Shown: one piece after another, positions 30,104-39,093 of the stretch
Numbering within the stretch: position 1 is the stretch's first letter
How the letters are laid out: each line of letters begins with the position of its first letter
Source: Sodalis sp. dw_96
GTDB lineage: Bacteria > Pseudomonadota > Gammaproteobacteria > Enterobacterales > Enterobacteriaceae
Length of the DNA: 64,000 nucleotides
NCBI RefSeq assembly: GCF_018449575.1
Contig: NZ_JAAVUT010000001.1
Span: 434,001 to 498,000, forward strand
Direction of reading: 5' to 3'
Notes under the pieces: model-generated
Database searches by the model: none
What the model saw: only the letters and a program-made list of their open reading frames with translations
Told to the model about the DNA's origin: nothing
Translations under genes and position numbers: made by a program

Positions 30104-30505
30104 AGACTTTTCCTGCTGGCATTTAGTGGGTCAAGGCAGAGTAGGTTCTGCATACCAATACAGTTTTACCTAAAAGCATAAGTAGGTATGTGGTGAGTTT
30201 ATCGTTAATGAGCGAAAGCGAGAAATAGCGAAATTGAAATGTGTGGAATACATCATGAAATGATTGAAAACGATTATAATTAATGATTAATCGCTCACAT
30301 AAGCAAATATCCCTTTCGGATAAGGTCTTTTGTTGCAACGCGCCTATTGGTTTAGGGTGATGAGGATCGCTGCATGACCGCCGCTTAAAGGGTTGACGAT
30401 AGCCGATAGATTTAAGGGCGGTGGCGCGGCATTTGGATTATGTCAATCCGGATATCTCTCCTCTGATCAGAACACTACTCATCGCACCATTTATTACACC
30501 AGGCG
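30104..30505. other. glpF upstream region
   Basis: AT-rich region without a gene between glpC (ending at 30506) and glpF. It must hold the glpFK promoter. Three related motifs (AGCGAAA, GCGAGAAA, AGCGAAA) stand in a row at about 30213-30233 and could be GlpR half-sites, but they fit the consensus poorly. A TGTGA-type half-site near 30290 (minus strand) could bind CRP. No clear terminator for glpABC was found. Confidence 0.4.
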
Positions 30506-31705
30506 CTAGACCAACGCCTGCGCCAGCAGGGATATGGGATGCTCGCAGCGCTTGCTGGTGGACATCTCTATCTGCCACTTGCAGGTTTCGCAGTCCGTTA
30601 CCACGAGGTCGGCGCCGCTGTCTTCAATCTGGCGAAACAGCGGGGCGCCGATTGCCTGTGACGTGGCGTAATTTTCCGACTTGAAGCCGTATGTCCCTGC
30701 AATGCCGCAGCATTGAGAGTCCAGCACCGTAAGCTCCAGGCCGGGGATGCGGCGCAACAGTTCCAGCGTGTAGGCGCTCCAGCCCATTTTTTCCATATGG
30801 CAGGGGGTGTGGTACGCTACCCGTAAAGGGGTATGTTTCAGCGGCAGCGATTTACCCCCGTCAAGCAGGCGATACAAATAACGGGTAGCCAGTTCCACCC
30901 GTTCCCGTACCTCCGAGGTATCCACATCCAGCAGGTGGGGGTATTCGTCGCGCAGGGCATAAATGCAGCTCGATGAGGTGCCCACCACAGGAATGCCTCG
31001 GGTCAGCACCGACTCCCGCAGGGATTCGTTGTTCACCTTGGCCTGCTTTTGCGCCTGTTCGATAAAGCCGTTGGCTATCAGCGGCACACCGCAGCATTTT
31101 TCGCGCTTTAACAACTGCACGCCGGTGCCCACGGCATTAAAGACGCGAATCAGATCCTTGCCCAACTGCGGATGGTTATAATTAACGAAGCAGCCGTGAA
31201 AAAACGCCACCTGATCCTGATATTGCCGCTGGCTTTCGGCCTGCTGACGGTACCAGCGGCGGAAGGTGCCGAAGGAGTATTTCGGCAACGTACGGCGATG
31301 ATCGATCTTTAGGGTACTGTCCAGCAGGCGGCGTACCGGTCCCAGGCCGGTGGCGATATTCACCAGGGGGGCAAACGGCGTCGACAGCCGGCCCATGGTA
31401 TCGGTATGGCTGAGCAAAGTATCCCGCAGGGTCGGCTGGTGTTGTGAATAGAGGGCCTTCGCCCGTTGGATAATATCGCCGATGCGCACCTCGGACGGAC
31501 AGGCCACCTCGCAACGTTTGCAGTTGGTGCAGTAAATGAGCGCCTCGTCGAACAACGCCGGATCCTTTAACCGCAGGCGTTCTCCGTCCGGCCCGGCCTG
31601 CTTGGGGCCGGGATACAGTGGATTGACCTTGGACACTGGGCAATAGGTGGTACAAACCGTACATTTGATACAGCTTTCAAAGCTTAAGTCTTTAGGCAGG
31701 TTCAT
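30506..31705 (-). CDS. glpC: anaerobic glycerol-3-phosphate dehydrogenase subunit C GlpC
   Basis: Membrane-anchoring electron-transfer subunit that passes electrons from GlpAB to the quinone pool. Two 4Fe-4S motifs are visible (CIKCTVCTTYCP and CTNCKRCEVACP), followed by two CCG cysteine-rich domains (KREKCCGVPLIANG and LDSQCCGIAGTYGF). Length 399 is close to the E. coli protein. The start overlaps the glpB stop by four bases (ATGA). Third gene of glpABC. Confidence 0.96.
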   Translation of the reverse strand: MNLPKDLSFESCIKCTVCTTYCPVSKVNPLYPGPKQAGPDGERLRLKDPALFDEALIYCTNCKRCEVACPSEVRIGDIIQRAKALYSQHQPTLRDTLLSHTDTMGRLSTPFAPLVNIATGLGPVRRLLDSTLKIDHRRTLPKYSFGTFRRWYRQQAESQRQYQDQVAFFHGCFVNYNHPQLGKDLIRVFNAVGTGVQLLKREKCCGVPLIANGFIEQAQKQAKVNNESLRESVLTRGIPVVGTSSSCIYALRDEYPHLLDVDTSEVRERVELATRYLYRLLDGGKSLPLKHTPLRVAYHTPCHMEKMGWSAYTLELLRRIPGLELTVLDSQCCGIAGTYGFKSENYATSQAIGAPLFRQIEDSGADLVVTDCETCKWQIEMSTSKRCEHPISLLAQALV

Positions 31706-32976
31706 GCTGTTTCCTTAAGCGACAGGGCGATACGCTGCGCGGCGTGCAGGGCGCTGATAAGGGAGACCCCCGCGCCGCAGCCTTGCTGCAGAGGGTCGTA
31801 GCCCCCCAGCACCGCCCCGACGGCATAAAGATTCTCCACCGGTTCGTTATCCAGCAGCACGCGCAGGTCATTGTCGGTTTTCACGCCGAACTGCAGATAG
31901 GGCTGCGGAGCGAAAAAGTCCGCCCGGCTCCACTCTCCGCGGTCGGCGTGGCTCCAGACGTCGGCGCCGAACACAGGTTCGTAGATTCGGTCGCGGTCGG
32001 CCACCAGTCCGTTGCTGAAAAAACTGCCGCCGGCCAGCACCACCTGCTGCGCCCGCAGCATGATATCCGCATGACTGCGGGTATAAACCCCGGCGATGCG
32101 CCGGCCGTCGAATTTAGCCTTCAGCACGCGGTCTCCCGGCATAAAAACGCCGCCGAGACGAGTGAGGCGCTGACGCAGCGCCTGGAATATACGCAGCCCC
32201 AGCAGCGAAGGCGGCAAGGTCGGCAATAAACGCACCGGCCGGCTCACCGCGGCGCGCAGCTGCTCAAGGGGGCGGGGACCGTCCAGACCGATACAGGCCG
32301 GCAGAATAATGCATTCGGCATCCCCCGCCAGACGGTTAAGCTCCTCCGCCAGCGCCCGGGTATTTTCCGGTATATCCAGCACCCTGGCGATATTCACCGC
32401 CCGGAACTCGCTGGGATTATTGCGCAACGGATCCAGCGCCGGCAGATGAACATAGGCCGTGGCGGCGTCTATCTCCTGTTCCGTCGCCAATGAACCGGCG
32501 ATCAGGTGCGGTTCAAAATCCAGAAATCCTTCAATGCCCGCCACCAGCACCTTGCTCCAGGGCAATACCTGCCCCAGCTCGGTTACCGGGATATCCGCCG
32601 GGCTGAGCCAGGTTGCCCGCCGGGTACCCAGGGGCGTAACGCGCCAATGGTTCTGCGCGCTACGGCCGAACAGGGAGAGATCGCAGCGGGCGAGCAGCGT
32701 CTGGGCTTCTCGGGCCAGAGCGGTTACGGCCTGTGCGCCGAGGAGGCTGTAGGGATGGCGGGGCGCCTGTCGCGACAGTTCTCCCAGCGCCTCCAGGGGG
32801 GATGTCACCGGGCTCCCGTCCGGCAGGCGGGACAATAAATCCAGCGAACCGGAAGAAAAGAACAGCGCACCTTGACCGGCGCTCACCACTCCGCAGCGTT
32901 TACCCTGTTCCGCCAGACGGATAGCGCAGCTTAAGCCGGCCAGGCCGCCGCCAATCACCACCACATCAAATTCCAT
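31702..32976 (-). CDS. glpB: anaerobic glycerol-3-phosphate dehydrogenase subunit B GlpB
   Basis: Flavoprotein subunit of the anaerobic dehydrogenase. The protein opens with an FAD-binding MEFDVVVIGGGLAGLSCAIR motif and ends with a second flavin stretch around NLYAVGAVLGGYDPLQQGCG. The ATG at 32976 follows GGAGG and overlaps the last 11 bases of glpA. Earlier in-frame starts lie well inside glpA and are rejected. Length is about 424 residues, normal for GlpB. Confidence 0.95.
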   Translation of the reverse strand: MEFDVVVIGGGLAGLSCAIRLAEQGKRCGVVSAGQGALFFSSGSLDLLSRLPDGSPVTSPLEALGELSRQAPRHPYSLLGAQAVTALAREAQTLLARCDLSLFGRSAQNHWRVTPLGTRRATWLSPADIPVTELGQVLPWSKVLVAGIEGFLDFEPHLIAGSLATEQEIDAATAYVHLPALDPLRNNPSEFRAVNIARVLDIPENTRALAEELNRLAGDAECIILPACIGLDGPRPLEQLRAAVSRPVRLLPTLPPSLLGLRIFQALRQRLTRLGGVFMPGDRVLKAKFDGRRIAGVYTRSHADIMLRAQQVVLAGGSFFSNGLVADRDRIYEPVFGADVWSHADRGEWSRADFFAPQPYLQFGVKTDNDLRVLLDNEPVENLYAVGAVLGGYDPLQQGCGAGVSLISALHAAQRIALSLKETA

Positions 32977-34630
32977 TATCCGCCTCCGGTTTTTCTCTCT
33001 GCTCACGGCCGTCAAGACCGCACAGCCCTTGGTAAACCCAACTGGTGAATTCGCTTTCACGCAGTGCGTCTCCCCAGGCAATGGGCCGCACGCCTTTCCA
33101 CCGCTCGTTAAGAAACCGCGAGAGTTGCCGGATGGACTGCTGCGGCGTGGCGACATTAAAGCGCGTCAACAGCCCGGCGGCGCGACAGGCGCAGAGCTCC
33201 CCCTGGCAGGTGCCCATGCCCACCCGCGTCCGCCGCCTGAGATCGGTGAGATTATTGACCGTCAGGGAATCCACCGCATAGCGGACTTCGCCGGCGGTGA
33301 CCGCCTCACATTCACATACCAGGCTGTTGTCCAGCCGATTGCCCCAGGGCACCTGGCTGACGCGGTCGCCGTGACGATAGCGTGCTGAACCGGCGATGCT
33401 GGCGGGCAGCGGCAGCATGTCGCCGGCGATCTCTTTCGCCGGCGCATGGGAACCGGGCAAAACTTCCCCGGCGGTGGTGCAGGGCTGGTTGACGCCCAGT
33501 TTTTCACAGACTTTGTCGGTGGCCCATTCAGCCATCAGGCGATAGGTCATCAGCTTGCCGCCGGTGATGGTAATGAAACCCTCCATACCGTCCCGGCTGG
33601 CGTGGTCAAGCAATACGATGCCGCGGCTGACGTTGCGTCCGGAAGGATCGTCGTCGCTGGCCACCAGGGGCCGCACGCCGGCGTAGGCGCGCAGCAGGCG
33701 GGTTGTGGCCAGGGACGGGGCCAGCAGCGCGCCTTCGCGAATCAGCAGATCCACTTCCTGCGCCGTGACCTGCATCCGGTCGATGTCGGCATAATCCACA
33801 TGGGTGGAGGTGGTGCCGATAAGGGAGATGGTGTCTCCCGGCACAAGGATATCGGCATCCGCCGGGGCGCGGCAGCGGTTAATCACCATATTGTTGATAC
33901 GATGGCCCAATATCAGCAGCGCGCCTTTGGCCGGAAACATACGAATACGCAGATCGGCATATTCGGCGATCTTCTGTCCCCAGATCCCCGCAGCGTTCAC
34001 CACCACCTCGGCACGGATCTCGTGACGCAGCCCGGTTTGATGGTCGATTACGCGCACACCGCCGACGCGGTCGTTTTGGCGGATAAGTCCCGTCACTTCA
34101 TGATAGGTCAGAAAGTCCGCGCCGTGCTCGCGGGCGTCGAGCATATTGGCGACGGTCAGCCGAAACGGGTCGACGGTGCCGTCCGGTACGCGGACGGCGC
34201 CGATAAGGGCAGGGTTTACCGCGCCTTCCAGGCGCAAGGCCTCGGCGGGATCGATGGCCTGCGCGTTTATGCCGGCATCAGTGCAGGACTGGATAAAACG
34301 CTGCTGATAGTCCAGCGAATCCTGCGGCAAGGTAATAAACAAACCGTCGGTGGGCTCGATGCAATGGCGGGCGATATGCTTGAGAATGCGATTTTCCGCA
34401 ATACATTCCCGGGCGGACTCGCCGTCGGTCACCGCATAGCGCGCGCCGCTGTGCAGCAGGCCATGATTATGCCCGGTGGCGCCGCTGGCGATATCGAAAC
34501 GTTCCAGCAGCAGGCAGCGCAGTCCTCGGCGGGCGCAATCCCTTGCAATTCCCGCACCGGTGGCGCCGCCGCCGATAATAATGACATCTGTATCCGCATA
34601 GGGAGAACGGTCTTTTATCGCTACAACCAT
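32966..34630 (-). CDS. glpA: anaerobic glycerol-3-phosphate dehydrogenase subunit A GlpA
   Basis: Catalytic subunit that oxidises glycerol-3-phosphate to dihydroxyacetone phosphate under anaerobic conditions. The FAD motif DVIIIGGGATGAGIARDC is near the N-terminus; GNHGLLHSGARYAVTD-like, VVNAAGIWGQ and FITITGGKLMTYRLMAEW follow. The C-terminal cysteine-rich part (CECEAVTAGEV and CQGELCACRAAGLL) is the BFD-like iron-sulfur site. The ATG at 34630 has CAGG just upstream and gives a length near E. coli GlpA; a start 17 codons upstream is less likely. Confidence 0.96.
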   Translation of the reverse strand: MVVAIKDRSPYADTDVIIIGGGATGAGIARDCARRGLRCLLLERFDIASGATGHNHGLLHSGARYAVTDGESARECIAENRILKHIARHCIEPTDGLFITLPQDSLDYQQRFIQSCTDAGINAQAIDPAEALRLEGAVNPALIGAVRVPDGTVDPFRLTVANMLDAREHGADFLTYHEVTGLIRQNDRVGGVRVIDHQTGLRHEIRAEVVVNAAGIWGQKIAEYADLRIRMFPAKGALLILGHRINNMVINRCRAPADADILVPGDTISLIGTTSTHVDYADIDRMQVTAQEVDLLIREGALLAPSLATTRLLRAYAGVRPLVASDDDPSGRNVSRGIVLLDHASRDGMEGFITITGGKLMTYRLMAEWATDKVCEKLGVNQPCTTAGEVLPGSHAPAKEIAGDMLPLPASIAGSARYRHGDRVSQVPWGNRLDNSLVCECEAVTAGEVRYAVDSLTVNNLTDLRRRTRVGMGTCQGELCACRAAGLLTRFNVATPQQSIRQLSRFLNERWKGVRPIAWGDALRESEFTSWVYQGLCGLDGREQREKPEADNGI

Positions 34631-34721
34631 AACCTGACCCTGCCCATTACCTGACTGTATCTGGCGAAACCATGGGATCATTAGGGCACAGATAAAGGCA
34701 TAAAGGTTTGACTGAGAGCAA

Positions 34722-34731
34722 TAACGAACAT
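34722..34731 (-). promoter_or_regulatory. probable GlpR operator half-site upstream of glpA
   Basis: TAACGAACAT matches the conserved half of the GlpR operator (consensus WATGTTCGWTAWCGAACATW) at nearly every position, about 92 bases before glpA. The other half is poorly conserved. The nearby TTGACTGAGAGCAA resembles an FNR site at most positions, which would fit the anaerobic enzyme. Confidence 0.5.
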
Positions 34732-34789
34732 GAAACGAAACTAAAATGCGCGTTAAAATCCATTTATGTGATTGCCGTCATACCCGCGG

Positions 34790-36400
34790 TCAGAAATGAC
34801 TGAACAGCCAATACAGCACCGCCGACAGCAAGATCGAGGCCGGCAGCGTCAGGACCCAGGCCATCAGCAGATTGCGCAGCGTGGACATTTGCAGACCGGA
34901 TTTGTTGGCCGCCATGGTGCCGGCGACGCCGGAAGAGAGCACATGGGTGGTGGAAACCGGCAGGCCAAAAGAGTCCGCCGCGCCGATGGTAATCATCGCC
35001 ACCACTTCGGCGCTGGCGCCCTGGGCGTAGGTAAGATGGGTTTTACCGATCTTCTCCCCCACGGTGACCACAATGCGCCGCCAGCCCACCATGGTGCCCA
35101 GGCCCAGGGCGATGGCCACCACCACCTTGACCCACAGCGGTATAAAGCGGGTCGCGCTGTCAAGGCCGCTTTTCAGCGCAGTCAGGTTCTTCAAGGTGCC
35201 GGCCGGCAGCGTAAGGGATTTCTCCGCCTTCAGGCGCTTGATGGTTTCAGAAGCCAGGTACATATCGTTGCGGGTATTGGAAACCGCGCGCGCCGGGATC
35301 TTGTCCATCGAACCGTAGCGGCTGAGCTCATTGCCGATGGTGCTGATGAGCTGCGCCAGGGCGGGTATCACCTCCGGCGTCAGCGTGCTTGCGCTGACAT
35401 AACCCGTCAGCACCGTGCGGGCGGGCGCATTGCCGACGGCGGGGAACTGCTGCAATAAATCGTTTTTGACGGTGGTTGACAGGGCGGCCACCTGCGGGGC
35501 TTGCTCCGGCGGCAGGGCGCGGTTCAGGGCATAGGCGATGGGCATGGTGCCCACCAGGATCAGCATAATCAGCCCCATGCCTTTCTGCCCGTCATTAGAG
35601 CCATGGGCAAAAGACACGCCGGTGCAGGTCAGGACCAGCAGGCCGCGGATCCACATCGGCGGCGGGGTATCGCCTTTGGGCGCGTCATAGATCCGGCGGT
35701 TTTTGACGAACACCTTCATCACCAGCAACAGCAGCCCCGAGAACACAAAACCCACAATCGGCGAAAGCAGCAGTGAATAGCCGATGCTGATAGCCTGGTC
35801 CCAATCGACGCCGCTGGCGCCGGTGCGGCCGTGGATCAGCGCATTGGCGACGCCGACGCCGATAATGGAGCCAATCAGCGTATGGGATGAGGATGACGGC
35901 AAACCAAGCCACCATGTGCCCAGATTCCAGATGATGGCGGAAAACAGCAGGGCGTAGACCATGGCGAAGCCATTGCCGGTGCCCGCCTGCAGAATAAGCT
36001 CCACCGGCAACAGGGAGATGATGCCGAAAGCCACAATACCGCTGGAGAGCACCACCCCGAGGAAGTTAAAAAAGCCTGACCAGACCACCGCCACCATCGG
36101 CGACAAGGAGTGGGTATAGATAACGGTCGCCACCGCGTTGGCGGTGTCATGAAAACCGTTGACGAATTCGAAGCCAAGGGCAATCAGCAGGGCCAGTCCC
36201 AATAACAGGAAGGGGACGTAGCTGGTATATTCCTCACCGGCGTTGGTGACGTCACGAAATAAATTCACCCCGGCGAAAGCGATGCCGAGTACCAAGAGGA
36301 GGATAAAAAAAAGAACAGAGGTACGGCTGTTCTTTTTATATATTTTCGGCATCCCGGGGGCGGCTTGCGCACCCTGCCGAATGGCGCTGTTATCGCTCAT
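34790..36400 (-). CDS. pitA: inorganic phosphate transporter PitA
   Basis: Low-affinity, metal-phosphate/proton symporter of the PiT family in the inner membrane. The two signature repeats are present: GFEFVNGFHDTANAVATVIY in the N-terminal half and FAHGSNDGQKGMGLIML in the centre. A large cytoplasmic loop (about residues 310-420) separates the two membrane halves. The protein has 536 residues and about ten helices. It is transcribed alone, with glpA downstream on the same strand about 160 bases away, so phosphate uptake and glycerol-3-phosphate use are neighbours but not clearly one operon. Confidence 0.92.
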   Translation of the reverse strand: MSDNSAIRQGAQAAPGMPKIYKKNSRTSVLFFILLLVLGIAFAGVNLFRDVTNAGEEYTSYVPFLLLGLALLIALGFEFVNGFHDTANAVATVIYTHSLSPMVAVVWSGFFNFLGVVLSSGIVAFGIISLLPVELILQAGTGNGFAMVYALLFSAIIWNLGTWWLGLPSSSSHTLIGSIIGVGVANALIHGRTGASGVDWDQAISIGYSLLLSPIVGFVFSGLLLLVMKVFVKNRRIYDAPKGDTPPPMWIRGLLVLTCTGVSFAHGSNDGQKGMGLIMLILVGTMPIAYALNRALPPEQAPQVAALSTTVKNDLLQQFPAVGNAPARTVLTGYVSASTLTPEVIPALAQLISTIGNELSRYGSMDKIPARAVSNTRNDMYLASETIKRLKAEKSLTLPAGTLKNLTALKSGLDSATRFIPLWVKVVVAIALGLGTMVGWRRIVVTVGEKIGKTHLTYAQGASAEVVAMITIGAADSFGLPVSTTHVLSSGVAGTMAANKSGLQMSTLRNLLMAWVLTLPASILLSAVLYWLFSHF

Positions 36401-36410
36401 AAGTGACCCT

Positions 36411-36473
36411 TATCCTGATATACCCGTCATACTTCACGTTGCCGCCTTGCCGCAACTCGAATTATTCAGGATA
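36411..36473. repeat. enterobacterial intergenic palindromic repeat
   Basis: TATCCTGA and TCAGGATA form the ends of a 63-base imperfect palindrome whose inner arms are ATACCCGTCATACTTCACG and CGAATTATTCAGG, around GTTGCCGCCTTGCCGCAAC. Similar elements are scattered between genes in Serratia, Dickeya and Yersinia. It lies right after the pitA start region and is transcribed on neither side as a gene. Confidence 0.7.
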
Positions 36474-36715
36474 TAGATGCCATAAAAAGATGCCTTGGAA
36501 AAATCGTCATTGACCTTTTCGCGTGCGTTTAAAGTATTGGCAATAAATGTGACTTTTATATGACAAAAAAGTTAATCGTTAGGTATATGGCGTGGAACCG
36601 AGAGCTTATTCACAAAGGGGAGGAACAATGCGGGCCACAGGCTCATCCCGTGGTGCGGCGGTAGAGCTGGACGAGCCGGGGAAAGGAAAGAAACCGGAGA
36701 AGGGAAGAGGTAAAA

Positions 36716-36760
36716 TGTGATCTGTATTGTAGTACAATATAAATTTATGATGCTACAATA
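36716..36760. promoter_or_regulatory. DgoR-type operator 1 (before dgoR)
   Basis: The core ATTGTAGTACAAT (36726-36738) is a perfect palindrome. GCTACAAT follows 26 bases after the core start, and TGTGATC precedes it. The same three-part layout with identical spacing occurs before dgoD and before dgoT. E. coli DgoR recognises TTGTAGTACAA-type sites, so this should be the autoregulatory operator. Confidence 0.85.
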
Positions 36761-36862
36761 ATCCTGAGTTTGCGGCCGACCTGCTTAAAATTGTGCGGCG
36801 GTTCAGCGTCATAAAGCCATAAAATGATAAAGTGACGTTATTTTTCACCTCTTGGAATTTTT

Positions 36863-37561
36863 ATGGACCGTCAGACGTTAAGCAAAACCGATCGCATTAT
36901 TCACGAAATGGGCCAGCAGATTGTCAGCGGCAAATATATCCCCGGCACCGGACTGCCGTCGGAAGCGGAGCTTTGCGAGGAGTTTGAAACCTCCCGCAAC
37001 ATTATCCGCGAAGTGCTGCGCGCGCTGATGGCCAAGAGTCTGATAGAAATCATCCGCTACCGCGGGGCTTTTGTCTGCATGCGCAACAAATGGAACTACC
37101 TGGATACCGATGTCCTGCAATGGGTTCTGGCGATGGATTACGACCCGCGCCTGATTGCCTCGCTAACGGAAGTCCGTCATCTGGTGGAACCCACCATCGC
37201 CCGATGGGCGGCCGAACGGGCAACGTCCAGCGAGCTGGCGGTTATCGAGACGGCGCTAAACGACATGATTGCCAACAGCCACGATCGTGACGCCTTTAAC
37301 GAAGCGGATATCCGCTATCACCAGGCGGTACTGAGCGCGGTGCATAACCCGGTATTGCAACAGTTGGGCGTTGCCATCAGTTCCTTACAGCGCGCGGTGT
37401 TTGAACGCACCTACATGGCGGATGAAAGCAATATGCCGCGGACGCTGAAAGAGCATCAGAATCTCTACGACGCCATCCGACATCAAGACAGCGTGGCGGC
37501 GGAACAAGCGGCGGTCACCATGATCGCCAGCTCGACCCAGAGGTTGAAGGACATTACATGA
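36863..37561 (+). CDS. dgoR: D-galactonate regulator DgoR (GntR/FadR family)
   Basis: Repressor of D-galactonate use, released by the sugar acid. The winged helix covers residues 10-75 (LPSEAELCEEFETSRNIIRE), and the FCD domain follows with VRHLVEPTIARWAAERATSS and EADIRYHQAVLSAVHNPVLQ, very close to E. coli DgoR over its 229-232 residues. It starts at an ATG after an AT-rich promoter with operator 1. The end is joined to dgoK through a 22-base duplication that separates the usual overlap. Confidence 0.95.
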   Translation: MDRQTLSKTDRIIHEMGQQIVSGKYIPGTGLPSEAELCEEFETSRNIIREVLRALMAKSLIEIIRYRGAFVCMRNKWNYLDTDVLQWVLAMDYDPRLIASLTEVRHLVEPTIARWAAERATSSELAVIETALNDMIANSHDRDAFNEADIRYHQAVLSAVHNPVLQQLGVAISSLQRAVFERTYMADESNMPRTLKEHQNLYDAIRHQDSVAAEQAAVTMIASSTQRLKDIT

Positions 37562-37586
37562 GCAGTTGAAGGATATTACATGAGCA
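37543..37586 (+). repeat. 22-bp tandem duplication at the dgoR/dgoK junction
   Basis: Units 37543-37564 and 37565-37586 share GTTGAAGGAYATTACATGAG and differ at one base. The first carries the dgoR stop overlapping an ATG; the second carries the real dgoK start. The duplication turned an ATGA stop-start overlap into a 19-base gap with a decoy ATG. Confidence 0.9.
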
Positions 37587-38473
37587 AGAGTTATATCGCT
37601 ATTGATTGGGGATCGACGAATCTACGGGCCTGGCTCTATCTTGACGGCGTACTGGCGGATACCCGGCAGTCGGAAGCCGGCGTCACCCGGCTGAACGGCC
37701 GTACGCCGGAGCAGGTCTTTCACGAAGTGACAGGACCCTGGCGGCGTCACGGGGCGCCGGTGATCATGGCCGGCATGGTGGGCAGCAACGCCGGCTGGAT
37801 ATCGGTTCCCTATTTACCCTGTCCCACGAGCCTCTCTTCCCTGGCGGGCCGCCTTACCCGCGTTGAACAAGCAGCCCCGCTGGCGGCCTGGATTATTCCC
37901 GGCATCAGTATCATCAGCGATAACAACTGCAATGTGATGCGCGGGGAAGAGACCCAGTTGCTGGGAGCCTACCGCACCCAGCCCTCATCCCTATATCTGA
38001 TGCCCGGCACGCACTCCAAGTGGGTACGCGTGGACGACGGCGTTATTAATGATTTCCGCACCGTGATGACCGGCGAATTGCACCATCTTCTCATCAAGCA
38101 GTCGCTGATCGGCGTCGGATTGACCGAACAGCGGCCGAATCCGGCGGTATTCCGCCAAGGGATGGAACAGGGTTTTGCCCAGAGCAATATTTTGCGCTGC
38201 CTATTTGAAATCCGCGCCGCCCATGTGTTGGGTCAGCTGGATAAAAGCGCGGTGAGCGAATGGCTCTCCGGACTGCTAATCGGTAATGAAGTGGCGCAAA
38301 TGCGGCGCGACTGGAACATCGCCAAAGGCGAAACGGTGACGGTTATCGGCAATCCGCAGCTTGCCGCCCGCTATCAGCAGGCATTGGAATATGCCGATCT
38401 TCACCACAGGCTGCTGGATGGCGACGAGACCTTTCAGGCTGGAATAAGGAGCATAATAAATGAGCTGGAATAA
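37580..38473 (+). CDS. dgoK: 2-dehydro-3-deoxygalactonokinase DgoK
   Basis: Phosphorylates 2-keto-3-deoxygalactonate, the second step of D-galactonate breakdown. The ATP-binding start is YIAIDWGSTNLRAWLY, then SEAGVTRLNG, VIMAGMVGSN, NVMRGEETQLLGA and MPGTHSKWV, all as in E. coli DgoK. Length 297. It overlaps dgoA by 14 bases, as expected for a coupled operon dgoRKA. Confidence 0.95.
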   Translation: MSKSYIAIDWGSTNLRAWLYLDGVLADTRQSEAGVTRLNGRTPEQVFHEVTGPWRRHGAPVIMAGMVGSNAGWISVPYLPCPTSLSSLAGRLTRVEQAAPLAAWIIPGISIISDNNCNVMRGEETQLLGAYRTQPSSLYLMPGTHSKWVRVDDGVINDFRTVMTGELHHLLIKQSLIGVGLTEQRPNPAVFRQGMEQGFAQSNILRCLFEIRAAHVLGQLDKSAVSEWLSGLLIGNEVAQMRRDWNIAKGETVTVIGNPQLAARYQQALEYADLHHRLLDGDETFQAGIRSIINELE

Positions 38474-39083
38474 TAGACTACCCTTGATTGCCATTTTGCG
38501 CGGCATTACCCCCGGCGAGGTGTCGGAACAAATTGAGGTATTACTGGAGGCGGGTTTTGAAGCGGTGGAAATCCCGCTGAACTCGCCGGACTGGCAAGAG
38601 AGCATCGGTACGGCGGTAAAAACCTACGGCCATCGGGCGTTAATCGGCGCCGGCACGGTGCTCAAACCGGGACAGGTGGATATTCTGGCGGCCCTGGGCT
38701 GCAAGCTGCTGGTGACGCCGAATATCAATGCGGAAGTCATTCACCGCGCCGTAAGTTACGGCATGGAAGTCTGTCCCGGCTGCGCCACCGCCACGGAAGC
38801 CTTTACCGCATTAGACGCCGGCGCTCAGGCGTTGAAAATTTTTCCGTCGGTGTCTTTCGGGCCGGATTATATCAAGGCCCTCAAGGCAGTATTGCCGCCG
38901 GACGTTCCGGTGTTTGCCGTCGGCGGCGTTTCGCCGGAAAATCTTCACCAGTATATCAAAGCGGGCTGCATCGGCGCGGGATTGGGCAGCGATTTGTATC
39001 GCGCCGGGCAGCCGTTAAGCCGAACCAGGCAGCAGGCGGAAGCCTTTGTTCGCGCCTATAAAGAGGCGATGGCGCAACGCTGA
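38460..39083 (+). CDS. dgoA: 2-dehydro-3-deoxy-6-phosphogalactonate aldolase DgoA
   Basis: Cleaves the phosphorylated intermediate to pyruvate and glyceraldehyde-3-phosphate. The class I aldolase motifs are visible: LPLIAILRGITP, EIPLNSPDW, LIGAGTVLKPGQVD and the Schiff-base region AQALKIFPS with Lys near residue 127. Length 207 matches the family. AAGGAG lies 9 bases before the ATG. In E. coli dgoD follows directly; here a 740-base repeat region separates them. Confidence 0.95.
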   Translation: MSWNNRLPLIAILRGITPGEVSEQIEVLLEAGFEAVEIPLNSPDWQESIGTAVKTYGHRALIGAGTVLKPGQVDILAALGCKLLVTPNINAEVIHRAVSYGMEVCPGCATATEAFTALDAGAQALKIFPSVSFGPDYIKALKAVLPPDVPVFAVGGVSPENLHQYIKAGCIGAGLGSDLYRAGQPLSRTRQQAEAFVRAYKEAMAQR

Positions 39084-39093
39084 GCGAGCGCCA

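Larger units (their letters stand above)
36401..36862. other. pitA/dgoR divergent intergenic region
   Basis: No gene seen. The left end has a 63-base palindromic repeat at 36411-36473. The right half holds the first DgoR-type operator (36716-36760), about 100 bases before dgoR. A purine-rich stretch at about 36675-36712 lies between them. Confidence 0.6.

Noticed and set aside
33446-34654. 402-codon plus-strand open frame antisense to glpA
   Set aside because: It mirrors the GC-rich glpA codons, has no protein family character, and glpA is a certain gene.
34708-34721. FNR site before glpA
   Set aside because: TTGACTGAGAGCAA fits the consensus only in part; kept as a remark in the operator entry, not as a feature.
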